Assembly: GCA_013816445.1 (NCBI GenBank)
Contig: JACDEK010000010.1
Span: 1-12,549 of the forward strand
DNA: 12,549 nucleotides
Reading direction: 5' to 3'
Source: Candidatus Saccharimonadota bacterium
GTDB taxonomy: Bacteria; Patescibacteriota; Saccharimonadia; CAILAD01; BJGX01
Shown here: one piece after another, positions 7,375-12,549 of the stretch
Position numbering within the stretch: position 1 is the stretch's first letter
Layout of the letters: every line of letters begins with the position of its first letter
Program-made: the position numbers and the translations under genes
The notes under the pieces: model-generated
Told to the model about the DNA's origin: nothing
Seen by the model: only the letters and a program-made list of their open reading frames with translations
Database searches by the model: none

Positions 7375-8691
7375 TTACTTTTTACCTTTAGCTAGCAAAG
7401 CATCACTAACGGCTTTTTTACTTTTTTGATACGCATATGTACTTGCACTTATACCAGTCAAACCAAGTATACCAGCTAAACCAGACTCCATACCAGTTTG
7501 TGGTAATGAAGATGTTCCTGGAGTAGTCGGTGGTGTTACAGGTGGTACAACGGGTGTACAACGTGCATCACCTACAGGAATTCCCGGTAAACATTCTGGA
7601 GTTGGCGGCTGTGGAGTTACCACTTTCGCGTCATCACAGGTGTCATAAGGAATGTCTGTAGAACGTACACAGGCAATGTTGGTAAGAGTACCAACCGTAC
7701 CTGAGTTAACAGTTACTTGATACAAAATGTATCCATTTGTTTTACCAGCGTAATCACCTACTCCAACACCACCAGGGGTGAAAAGAGCTGTGTCAGGTAA
7801 GGCTGTACCATTTGGAAAGTTAGCATTATATAGCTTAACGGTTCCAGGTAATACAGTAAACTGACTTGGCAATTTATCGGCAATAGCAACGCCATTTACA
7901 GCAGTATCACCAGTGTTTGAAAAGTCTACTTTAAAGTATAGACGATCACTCGCCTTAGCTTGTACTTGCTCTACAAAACTCTGTGACGGAAAAGCCACAG
8001 TCTTTTTGATTGCAAGTGGAGCTGCTTCAACTTTAACCTTAACGATAACGTACATGTCGTTTTCAAAACAACCAGGTACTTTACCATCAGGAGCGTTTTC
8101 ACCAATCAATGCACCTGTAGTAGTAATACTATCAGATAGCGGCATAGCAGTACGTGTGTGAGTATCAGCATAAGCTGAACCAGCAACGTAACTTAATCGG
8201 TATGGAGTACCATCAGCACTAGTAAAGTTAGTAGTGTCGTAGATAGCTCCAGGCTGTGCATTGTCAGCCGAAATTTGACTAACGGCGTTCATTTGTGTGC
8301 CAACTGCGGTCGGAAGGGAAATTTTTACTTTTGTGTTTGTAGCAATACCTTTGAAGCCACCTTTTCCGTCAGGAACAGTATTAAGGCTTGAGTCGGCATT
8401 ATTGTGTACATACGTACGCAATTTTATTTCATCACCAACATGAACTGAGATAGGGTCTTGAAAACCACCAGGGCTAGTATTCCATTTCTTACCATCAAAG
8501 AACTGTTGTTCGTTGCCTTCAGGGACGTTAGTAAACGAGTTGAAGGTAACGTAATCAAAGCCAGGGGTATTTGGACCATTCCATACTTTTAATGGACGGT
8601 TTGGGTACCAACCGGCAATGGTCATAAGGGGTACAAGAACTGCAATACCTGCAGCTACTGCACCGAGACCAATTTTAGAGGTTAATTTCAT
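7375..8691 (-). CDS. LPXTG-anchored surface protein with DUF11-like domain
   Basis: This 438-residue protein is exported and probably linked to the cell wall by a sortase. The N terminus is a signal peptide (basic MKLTSK, hydrophobic 8-26). Residues about 40-225 form a beta-rich domain beginning FDYVTFNSFTNVPEGNE and YVHNNAD, a pattern I remember from Saccharibacteria surface proteins (not searched). Residues about 226-345 resemble a DUF11/isopeptide-type beta-sandwich (FSNTGDTAVNGVAIADKLP). Cysteines 341, 352, 367 and 378 surround a Pro/Thr stalk that leads to LPQTG (396-400), a hydrophobic segment and YQKSKK. A further 12 residues ending KGKK follow, more than usual after a sorting signal. 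An AAGGAG Shine-Dalgarno sequence 7 bases upstream fixes the start. No sortase gene is in the window. The role is unknown; contact with a host cell is a guess. Confidence 0.85.
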   Translation of the reverse strand: MKLTSKIGLGAVAAGIAVLVPLMTIAGWYPNRPLKVWNGPNTPGFDYVTFNSFTNVPEGNEQQFFDGKKWNTSPGGFQDPISVHVGDEIKLRTYVHNNADSSLNTVPDGKGGFKGIATNTKVKISLPTAVGTQMNAVSQISADNAQPGAIYDTTNFTSADGTPYRLSYVAGSAYADTHTRTAMPLSDSITTTGALIGENAPDGKVPGCFENDMYVIVKVKVEAAPLAIKKTVAFPSQSFVEQVQAKASDRLYFKVDFSNTGDTAVNGVAIADKLPSQFTVLPGTVKLYNANFPNGTALPDTALFTPGGVGVGDYAGKTNGYILYQVTVNSGTVGTLTNIACVRSTDIPYDTCDDAKVVTPQPPTPECLPGIPVGDARCTPVVPPVTPPTTPGTSSLPQTGMESGLAGILGLTGISASTYAYQKSKKAVSDALLAKGKK

Positions 8692-8698
8692 TATGTTA

Positions 8699-8704
8699 CT
8701 CCTT
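8699..8704 (-). promoter_or_regulatory. Strong Shine-Dalgarno of the surface-protein gene
   Basis: AAGGAG on the minus strand, 7 bases before the ATG at 8691. It shows that this genome does use canonical ribosome binding sites, in contrast to ftsE and prfB. Confidence 0.85.
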
Positions 8705-8827
8705 TAAAGAGTTTAAGATTTATATAATAGCTGGCACAAGGCAAAAGAAACATCACCTTTTTAGGCTATAGACTTGTATACATATGGCATGTAAAAGTAC
8801 GGGCGATCAGTTATACGATCAAGAAGT

Positions 8828-8856
8828 ATAATATCACATCAATATTCTTATGTCAA
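8828..8856 (-). promoter_or_regulatory. Near-consensus promoter of the surface-protein gene
   Basis: Minus-strand TTGACA (8851-8856) is a perfect -35 box. After exactly 17 bases comes TATTAT (8828-8833), preceded by TGA, an extended -10. It is the best promoter in the window and suggests high expression. The start would be near 8821, giving a 5' UTR of about 130 bases. Confidence 0.85.
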
Positions 8857-8990
8857 TAGTTTTATAGACTTTTTTTATCTGTAGACCATAAGGAGTTTTT
8901 GGCTATCAGGTAAGCATAACTAATATATAGTAAATTCTTATGTTATTTTGTCAAATACCACCCTATTTTATACATTTTATATAAGAAAAA

Positions 8991-9021
8991 GCCCCTTCAA
9001 GAGCAAAACTCTTGAAGGGGC
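8991..9021 (-). terminator. Intrinsic terminator of the secreted Pro/Thr-rich protein gene
   Basis: Perfect 13-base arms (8991-9003, 9009-9021) around a 5-base loop. On the minus strand the stem is followed directly by TTTTTCTTAT. It lies 16 bases past the stop of the gene ending at 9038. The plus strand has no T tract, so it acts one way. Confidence 0.93.
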
Positions 9022-9037
9022 AAAAATATGCCATCTA

Positions 9038-10015
9038 TCAGCCGGGGGCTGTAGATGGTGAAACAATTGTCGACGTAACCGTCGGTTGCTGAACAACCGT
9101 CACGGTCGGCCGAGGCGTCACCGGGGGTGGTGCAACCGTCGCAGTCGGGACCACCGAATCTGGTGGTGGGGGTGTTGGAGCAACAGGCCGAGGCCCACAA
9201 TCTCCTTGACCACACGCACCGGGGTTGTGGTTGATACCGTCATTGGGGTCCTTACCACCATGGGTTGTCGGTGGTGTCGTAGGTGGCACCGTGCTATTTA
9301 CTGGTGGCCGAGTGATCGGCGTCGTAGTCGGTGTATGGCCACCAGTCGGCGGGGGTCCGCCGGTTGTTGGTGGTGCAGGCACTGGCTGAGTCGGCACACC
9401 AGGAAACTCCTGGGCGACCGGCTGAAAGCCACAGTTCAGTTTGTAATTGAACTGCTTGGTGCCACCATTACCGTCAGGGCAAGTGAAACGAAGCACACGA
9501 AACTCTGGCCTCTCAGGTGATGCCTGATAAATAGCCGGAGCCTGACTCGCGTCAGCACCCTTCACCATATAGAGAGTCTTGTAACTCCCCGACATGGTTT
9601 CGAGTGATGCCGTACACTTACTTTCTGCCAGTTCAAGTAGAGCTATGGCATCTCGCCACGCTTCACGGTCGTTCAAAAAACTTTGAACTTGCGCTTGGCG
9701 TTGCTCGGTACTTGAAAATGCTCCGTTGGCGTACTCACGATCAGCTACAAACTTGGCTGGGTCAAGACACCGACGTCGATGCAACTCATCTCTCTGGGTC
9801 TGCACTGACTCAAAGTCAGAGGCAGGACCAAAGAAGTTTGGCTCAACATCGTAAGCAAAGAAGTGAACTTCTTGCGCACAGACGAATCCGCTCAGTGTAG
9901 TCGATGTCGACGTTGGTGACTGACCAAGTGTCGGCTTTGCCACGATGACAAAACCGAAGAGCAGCAGTGCAAAGGTTGCACATGCTACTCCAACGATTAC
10001 GCGTTGTTTCATCAT
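9038..10015 (-). CDS. Secreted or N-anchored Cys-containing protein with Pro/Thr stalk, unknown family
   Basis: I do not recognise the family. From the ATG at 10015 the product has 325 residues. It has a hydrophobic export or anchor segment (about 6-26) and a Thr/Ser-rich spacer. A globular region (about 43-200) has cysteines at 46, 83, 134, 179 and 195 and a charged helical stretch around 68-135. A long Pro/Thr/Val stalk (about 204-325) is interrupted by NHNPGACGQGDCG (Cys268, Cys273). There is no LPXTG motif and no C-terminal membrane segment, so it is either held by its N terminus or released. The start is uncertain. An AAAGGGG Shine-Dalgarno sequence lies 8 bases before a TTG at 10027 in the same frame but 20 bases before the ATG. 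The TTG would add four residues. The gene stands alone, with its own terminator. Confidence 0.75.
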   Translation of the reverse strand: MMKQRVIVGVACATFALLLFGFVIVAKPTLGQSPTSTSTTLSGFVCAQEVHFFAYDVEPNFFGPASDFESVQTQRDELHRRRCLDPAKFVADREYANGAFSSTEQRQAQVQSFLNDREAWRDAIALLELAESKCTASLETMSGSYKTLYMVKGADASQAPAIYQASPERPEFRVLRFTCPDGNGGTKQFNYKLNCGFQPVAQEFPGVPTQPVPAPPTTGGPPPTGGHTPTTTPITRPPVNSTVPPTTPPTTHGGKDPNDGINHNPGACGQGDCGPRPVAPTPPPPDSVVPTATVAPPPVTPRPTVTVVQQPTVTSTIVSPSTAPG

Positions 10016-10035
10016 TGTATTGTTCAAGGTACACA

Positions 10036-10050
10036 CCCCTTTCAAGGGTT
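10036..10050 (-). promoter_or_regulatory. Shared leader element, copy 1 (contains Shine-Dalgarno)
   Basis: Minus-strand AACCCTTGAAAGGGG is identical to the element before the gene starting at 11943. It contains CCCT and AGGG arms that can pair around UGAA, placing the AGGGG ribosome-binding bases within a small stem. Both copies are followed by a GAACAAT stretch near the start codon. Confidence 0.6.
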
Positions 10051-10128
10051 TTGGTTTTGCCTTCGAACTCAATTCAGCTTCTCACGTACAGGCAAGGTAC
10101 ATGAGAATGTGTTTGAGTTAGAAAAAGT

Positions 10129-10158
10129 GTTCTGGGGGGATATTACTCCCCCCAGAAC
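10129..10158 (-). terminator. Intrinsic terminator of the coiled-coil membrane-protein gene
   Basis: Arms of 12 bases (10129-10140 and 10147-10158, GTTCTGGGGGGA and its complement) surround a 6-base loop. On the minus strand they are followed by ACTTTTTC. It begins 15 bases after the stop at 10174. Confidence 0.92.
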
Positions 10159-10173
10159 GAAAATACAAGCTAG

Positions 10174-10881
10174 TTACTGCCGTGCGTCGGCCAAACGAGC
10201 CGCCATGGTTGGCACCGGGGGCGGTGCTGATGGCAATGCCGGAGCAGTAGCTGTAGAGGGTGCACTTGGCACCACAGCTACCGGAACAGCAACCGTCTTG
10301 GATGAAGTCTTTTCAGACTTCTTCTTGTCGGGCTGCTTGGTCAAGATGCACACGCAAATGGCAAACACGACTGCCGTACACACCAAGGTGTAGACACCAA
10401 CGTGAAAGACCAACATGGCGTGGATGTCGCTCTTGACAGTCTCGATGTTGCTGTTCTGAACAAACAGCAGTGGATCAAAGTTGCTGCCAAAGACCAGCGC
10501 CCACCAAACAACTGCAGAGATCACGCCGAAGATTCCGGCGATCACAAATGCACCGAGCCAGTCGATCTTTTCGCCGGCGCCACTCGTTTCGATTGAATCG
10601 ATACGAGTATCGGTAACGTCGGCTCGATCTGCCAGGCGAGCAATGTTGCTGCCCTGCACAACCAAGATGTCTGTGTGTAGCAGCACATCAGTCTGCAACG
10701 CGGTAGTTGCAGTACGAATGCCTTCAACCCTTGTTGCCAAGACATTCTGATCTTCAAGCAGACCATCAAGCCGCGTGTCGTGCGACCCAATCTGAGCATG
10801 AACTCGGTCAAACATCTTGTCATCTCCTACTAGACGGTCATCGTGCGCGCCGAAGCGTGCAAGATCTCGTTTGTCTGTCAT
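10174..10881 (-). CDS. Coiled-coil protein with two membrane segments, unknown family
   Basis: This 235-residue protein matches no family I know. Residues 1-100 are charged and helical, with recurring motifs of the type HDxRL, TRVEGI, TDTRIDSIE that suggest a coiled coil made of short repeats. Two hydrophobic segments follow (about 108-131 and 155-181), separated by a 23-residue loop. A Lys-rich stretch (KQPDKKKSEK) then leads to a Pro/Ala/Val tail (about 197-235). The Lys-rich stretch suggests that the C terminus is cytosolic, and then the coiled coil is too. The start context is GAAACCACCATG, with no Shine-Dalgarno sequence. The gene has its own terminator and lies between two other unknown genes on the same strand. 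Confidence 0.8.
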   Translation of the reverse strand: MTDKRDLARFGAHDDRLVGDDKMFDRVHAQIGSHDTRLDGLLEDQNVLATRVEGIRTATTALQTDVLLHTDILVVQGSNIARLADRADVTDTRIDSIETSGAGEKIDWLGAFVIAGIFGVISAVVWWALVFGSNFDPLLFVQNSNIETVKSDIHAMLVFHVGVYTLVCTAVVFAICVCILTKQPDKKKSEKTSSKTVAVPVAVVPSAPSTATAPALPSAPPPVPTMAARLADARQ

Positions 10882-10935
10882 GGTGGTTTCTGCTTTCTTT
10901 TCGTGGAATATTATTCAGGTACGATCTCTGACAAT

Positions 10936-10951
10936 CAATCATCTTTGATTG
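10936..10951. repeat. Small inverted repeat upstream of the coiled-coil membrane-protein gene
   Basis: CAATCA and TGATTG form perfect 6-base arms around TCTT. It lies 55-70 bases upstream of the ATG at 10881, where an upstream regulatory site would sit. It is short enough to be chance. Confidence 0.25.
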
Positions 10952-10981
10952 GTTATCAGATTTGCAAACGTGAAAAATGTG

Positions 10982-11009
10982 TCCTACCCTGGGGTTAACC
11001 AGGGTAGGA
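10982..11009 (-). terminator. Intrinsic terminator of the DDLFRQFF-repeat protein gene
   Basis: Arms of 11 bases (TCCTACCCTGG, 10982-10992, and its complement, 10999-11009) around a 6-base loop. The minus strand continues CACATTTTTCACG, so the T5 tract is offset by four bases. It is 13 bases past the stop at 11023. Confidence 0.85.
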
Positions 11010-11022
11010 GCTAAATCTACCT

Positions 11023-11943
11023 CTACTTGATATTTGCGGCGTACTTCGCCTCAAGATAATCAAGAAACACATCAGGCCAAGCGGCACGCTTGGTAAGCAC
11101 AAAGAACTGCCGAAACAGATCATCGTACTCACGCACACCCTTTTCGATCAAACTGATCAAAACCGACTCAGCGGCCAACTCAACTTCAGTTGGCTTGTAG
11201 TCGGGCTCAGAGGGCTTCTTGGGTGGTCCGCCCGAGCTGGGAGGATCAACAGGGACTAAAGGACCACTCGGAGCGGGCTTGACGACTGCAATTGGCTTCG
11301 GCGCAACCACAGGTGGCTTTGACCGAGCCGGAACAGCCGGAGTGGTAGAAATCACCACTGAAGGCTTGACCGGCACCGGAAAAAACTGCCGAAACAGATC
11401 ATCATCTTCTGCCTCGTGGTCATACAGCTTCGGCTTTGCCACTGGCGGTGCCTTGGGCTCCGTCACAGTGGGCTCAACCGACACAACGAGTGGTACCTCA
11501 AACGAGAGATTCTCGAGAGTTGTACCCGAAAGTGCGTCATGAACAGCCTTCTTGAGCCGCTCATTGAGCTCACCCTTTTCTTTGGGTGTGACAGTAACCG
11601 CTTTGGCAGCTACGTACCCAGTATGATGCAAAAGAAGCTGCCTAACAACAAAGATCGAGTCAGCGCTATCAAATTCCTTCTGTCGCTCGATAACTACTGC
11701 CAGATACTTCATTGCTGTATCTGTGTCGAAACCATCAACAAATCGTGCAAATCCTTCGCGCTTCTCGGCGCGCTTTTCTGAGTCTAGCTCATGAAGCGCT
11801 CTCATCGTGTCGCCAACAGGGTCTGCCTGAGCAGGCTTTGGCGCAGGCTTCAGCTCTTCTGGAGCTGCTTCCGCAACGCTTGTGGGTGCTCCGGTCTTTG
11901 CCTTGCTTCGGCGCGCCCTGGTCTTATCCGTAAGAATACTCAT
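11023..11943 (-). CDS. Cytosolic Pro-rich protein with duplicated DDLFRQFF motif, unknown family
   Basis: This 306-residue protein has no signal peptide or membrane segment, and I recognise no domain. A basic start (KTRARRSKAK, 7-16) leads to a Pro/Ala linker. A helical region follows (about 44-140, with KYLAVVIERQKEF and VRQLLLHHTGY). Next comes a Pro/Val/Lys-rich linker (about 150-250) and a C-terminal helical segment (about 253-306). The octapeptide DDLFRQFF occurs twice, at 181-188 inside the linker and at 274-281 inside the C-terminal segment. The two are encoded by an identical 20-base sequence. Bait-and-partner contacts are possible, since a short acidic-aromatic motif in a disordered linker often acts as a docking site; that is inference. 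AAAGGGG lies 4 bases before the ATG. Third-position GC is higher than in the core genes. Confidence 0.8.
   Translation of the reverse strand: MSILTDKTRARRSKAKTGAPTSVAEAAPEELKPAPKPAQADPVGDTMRALHELDSEKRAEKREGFARFVDGFDTDTAMKYLAVVIERQKEFDSADSIFVVRQLLLHHTGYVAAKAVTVTPKEKGELNERLKKAVHDALSGTTLENLSFEVPLVVSVEPTVTEPKAPPVAKPKLYDHEAEDDDLFRQFFPVPVKPSVVISTTPAVPARSKPPVVAPKPIAVVKPAPSGPLVPVDPPSSGGPPKKPSEPDYKPTEVELAAESVLISLIEKGVREYDDLFRQFFVLTKRAAWPDVFLDYLEAKYAANIK
11105..11124 (-). repeat. 20-base direct repeat encoding DDLFRQFF, C-terminal copy
   Basis: Identical over 20 bases to 11384-11403, in the same reading frame of the same gene. Minus-strand sequence GATGATCTGTTTCGGCAGTT. It encodes residues 274-280 and part of 281. 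Confidence 0.9.
11384..11403 (-). repeat. 20-base direct repeat encoding DDLFRQFF, linker copy
   Basis: Second copy of the 20-base sequence at 11105-11124, encoding residues 181-187 and part of 188. The sequence on either side differs between the copies. Confidence 0.9.
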
Positions 11944-11947
11944 TGTT

Positions 11948-11962
11948 CCCCTTTCAAGGGTT
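11948..11962 (-). promoter_or_regulatory. Shared leader element, copy 2 (contains Shine-Dalgarno)
   Basis: Minus-strand AACCCTTGAAAGGGG, identical over 15 bases to 10036-10050. Here AAAGGGG is 4 bases from the ATG at 11943. The conserved part extends beyond what ribosome binding alone would need. Confidence 0.6.
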
Positions 11963-12000
11963 CAATTTCATTCAAAGTAGATTTTTTTGTATATGTACAC

Positions 12001-12019
12001 GACAGTAAATTTTACTATC
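12001..12019. repeat. 19-base near-palindrome upstream of the DDLFRQFF-repeat gene
   Basis: GACAGTAAA and TTTACTATC are 9-base arms with one mismatch around a single T. It lies 58-76 bases upstream of the ATG at 11943, in the likely promoter region. It could be an operator. I could not place convincing -35 and -10 boxes around it. Confidence 0.35.
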
Positions 12020-12039
12020 GCATGAATAAACAAAAAGTC

Positions 12040-12080
12040 AGAACCCTGACACTAGCTACATAAGCCAGTGCCAGAGTTCT
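12040..12080 (-). terminator. Intrinsic terminator of the partial Pro-rich gene, 18-bp stem with three G-U pairs
   Basis: Arms 12040-12057 and 12063-12080 around a 5-base loop. The three mismatches on the plus strand (C/A, A/C, A/C) become G-U pairs in minus-strand RNA, so the stem is continuous only there. GACTTTTTG follows. It is 20 bases past the stop at 12101. Confidence 0.88.
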
Positions 12081-12100
12081 AGAAATCGTACATCTATCGA

Positions 12101-12549
12101 CTACTCAATGAGGCGCAAAAGTGCCACAGCAATCTGCTCATCACTGAGCACATCGAGTAGCCCCGTAGCCTCAAGTGAGTCAAGAAAAGCATCAGTTGCA
12201 GTATCAAATGCCGCTGCAATTTCTGCCTCACTCGGCACACTCGTTGTAGCTACTACCTCTGGTTCGGGCTGAACTTCAGCCATCACCTCGGGTACAACCA
12301 CTGTTGGGCTTGGCACATTGACGCGGGCCGGTGGAGCAACCACGCTCTTGCGAGATGGTGCCTGCTGTACGACGCGATACGGATCTAACTCAATCAACTG
12401 CTGGGGATTGAGTTGAAGCAAAGCCTCAACAGTAGCAGACTGGCTCAACAGCTGAATCAAAGCCATGCGTCGAGCGTAATTGTTGCGACCCGAACGCACA
12501 GCCACTTCAAATACTTCACCAACAGCTCTTTCAAACACAGCCTTGAAGC
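12101..12549 (-). CDS. Helical protein with Pro/Val linker, unknown family (5' end outside window)
   Basis: The frame is open to the right edge of the window, so the 149 codons seen before the stop are a C-terminal part. A GTG at 12538 could begin a protein, but FKA precedes it in frame with no stop and no visible Shine-Dalgarno sequence. The visible part has a helical segment (VFERAVGEVFEVAVRSG to LNPQQLIELDPYRVV) and a Pro/Val/Glu linker (SRKSVVAPPARV onward, about 45 residues). An acidic, Leu-rich C-terminal helix region ends LLRLIE. The plan of helix, Pro-rich linker and C-terminal helix resembles the neighbour at 11023-11943, but I see no sequence similarity and no DDLFRQFF motif. Confidence 0.75.
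   Translation of the reverse strand, partial: FKAVFERAVGEVFEVAVRSGRNNYARRMALIQLLSQSATVEALLQLNPQQLIELDPYRVVQQAPSRKSVVAPPARVNVPSPTVVVPEVMAEVQPEPEVVATTSVPSEAEIAAAFDTATDAFLDSLEATGLLDVLSDEQIAVALLRLIE

Larger units (their letters stand above)
8692..9037. other. 346-base non-coding stretch: UTR, promoter, AT-rich spacer, terminator
   Basis: Right to left it holds the terminator of the next gene (8991-9021), about 130 bases of AT-rich sequence with no supported gene, the strong minus-strand promoter (8828-8856), and the long 5' UTR of the surface-protein gene. It also marks where base composition changes from the AT-rich core to the GC-richer block on the right. Confidence 0.7.

Noticed and set aside
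8948..8976. Plus-strand TTGTCA, 17 bases, TACATT
   Set aside because: Resembles a promoter, but the region is AT-rich and it points into a hairpin and antisense to a gene, with no product to serve.
9086..9520. 144-codon plus-strand open frame rich in Arg and Trp
   Set aside because: It is the antisense shadow of the Pro/Thr stalk. Proline and threonine codons read backwards give Arg/Gly/Trp. No ribosome binding site or recognisable domain, and it overlaps a gene with its own terminator.
10016..10072. Extended TTG start at 10072 for the secreted protein
   Set aside because: It would put 15 residues and the shared leader element inside the coding frame and has no ribosome binding site. The export segment favours the start near 10015-10027.
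10895..10930. TAATAT and TTGTCA-like boxes before the coiled-coil membrane-protein gene
   Set aside because: The spacings available (15 or 19 bases) are poor, and better-spaced pairs lose the -10 match, so no promoter was called.
11416..11781. 121-codon plus-strand open frame
   Set aside because: Antisense to the DDLFRQFF-repeat gene, with no Shine-Dalgarno sequence, promoter or domain; composition fits a shadow frame.

Overview
The window looks like a piece of a Candidate Phyla Radiation genome, most likely Candidatus Saccharibacteria (TM7). This is inference. The grounds are: AT-rich core genes with very short gaps; a Gram-positive-like envelope module (FtsEX, a CHAP hydrolase, an S41 protease, an LPQTG-anchored surface protein); and a surface protein whose N-terminal domain resembles ones I remember from that phylum (recollection, not searched). 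Use of TGA as a stop (ftsE and the secreted-protein gene) and an RF2 with the UGA-reading SPF motif argue against the lineages that recode UGA.

Region 1 (1-2030): the 3' end of rpmA (ribosomal protein L27) runs rightward and converges on pyrG (CTP synthase) across a perfect bidirectional terminator. pyrG has its own promoter and Shine-Dalgarno sequence.

Region 2 (2036-7350): an envelope and cell-division cluster. ftsE and ftsX overlap by four bases. Downstream on the same strand lie a secreted coiled-coil CHAP peptidoglycan hydrolase (PcsB/CwlO-like in layout) and a membrane-anchored S41 PDZ protease. The hydrolase gene has a good promoter with an inverted repeat in its spacer. The likely working model, from known systems, is that FtsEX hydrolyses ATP and passes a conformational signal to the secreted hydrolase, while the protease trims envelope proteins. 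prfB (RF2) diverges from ftsE across 82 bases. Both genes have a -10 box so close to the start codon that leaderless transcripts are expected.

Region 3 (7375-8990): a monocistronic LPQTG surface protein with a DUF11-like domain, behind a near-consensus promoter and a 5' UTR of about 130 bases.

Region 4 (8991-12549): a block clearly richer in GC than the core (39 of 60 bases at 11221-11280, against 15 of 60 at 4861-4920, counted by hand). It holds four minus-strand genes that I cannot assign to a family: a secreted or N-anchored Cys-containing protein with a Pro/Thr stalk; a coiled-coil protein with two membrane segments; and two apparently cytosolic proteins with Pro/Val-rich linkers, the last cut by the window edge. 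Each has its own strong intrinsic terminator. Two share a 15-base leader element that includes the Shine-Dalgarno sequence. This block is the best candidate for an undescribed system, but nothing in the sequence gives it a function. I saw no rRNA, tRNA, CRISPR array or transposase.
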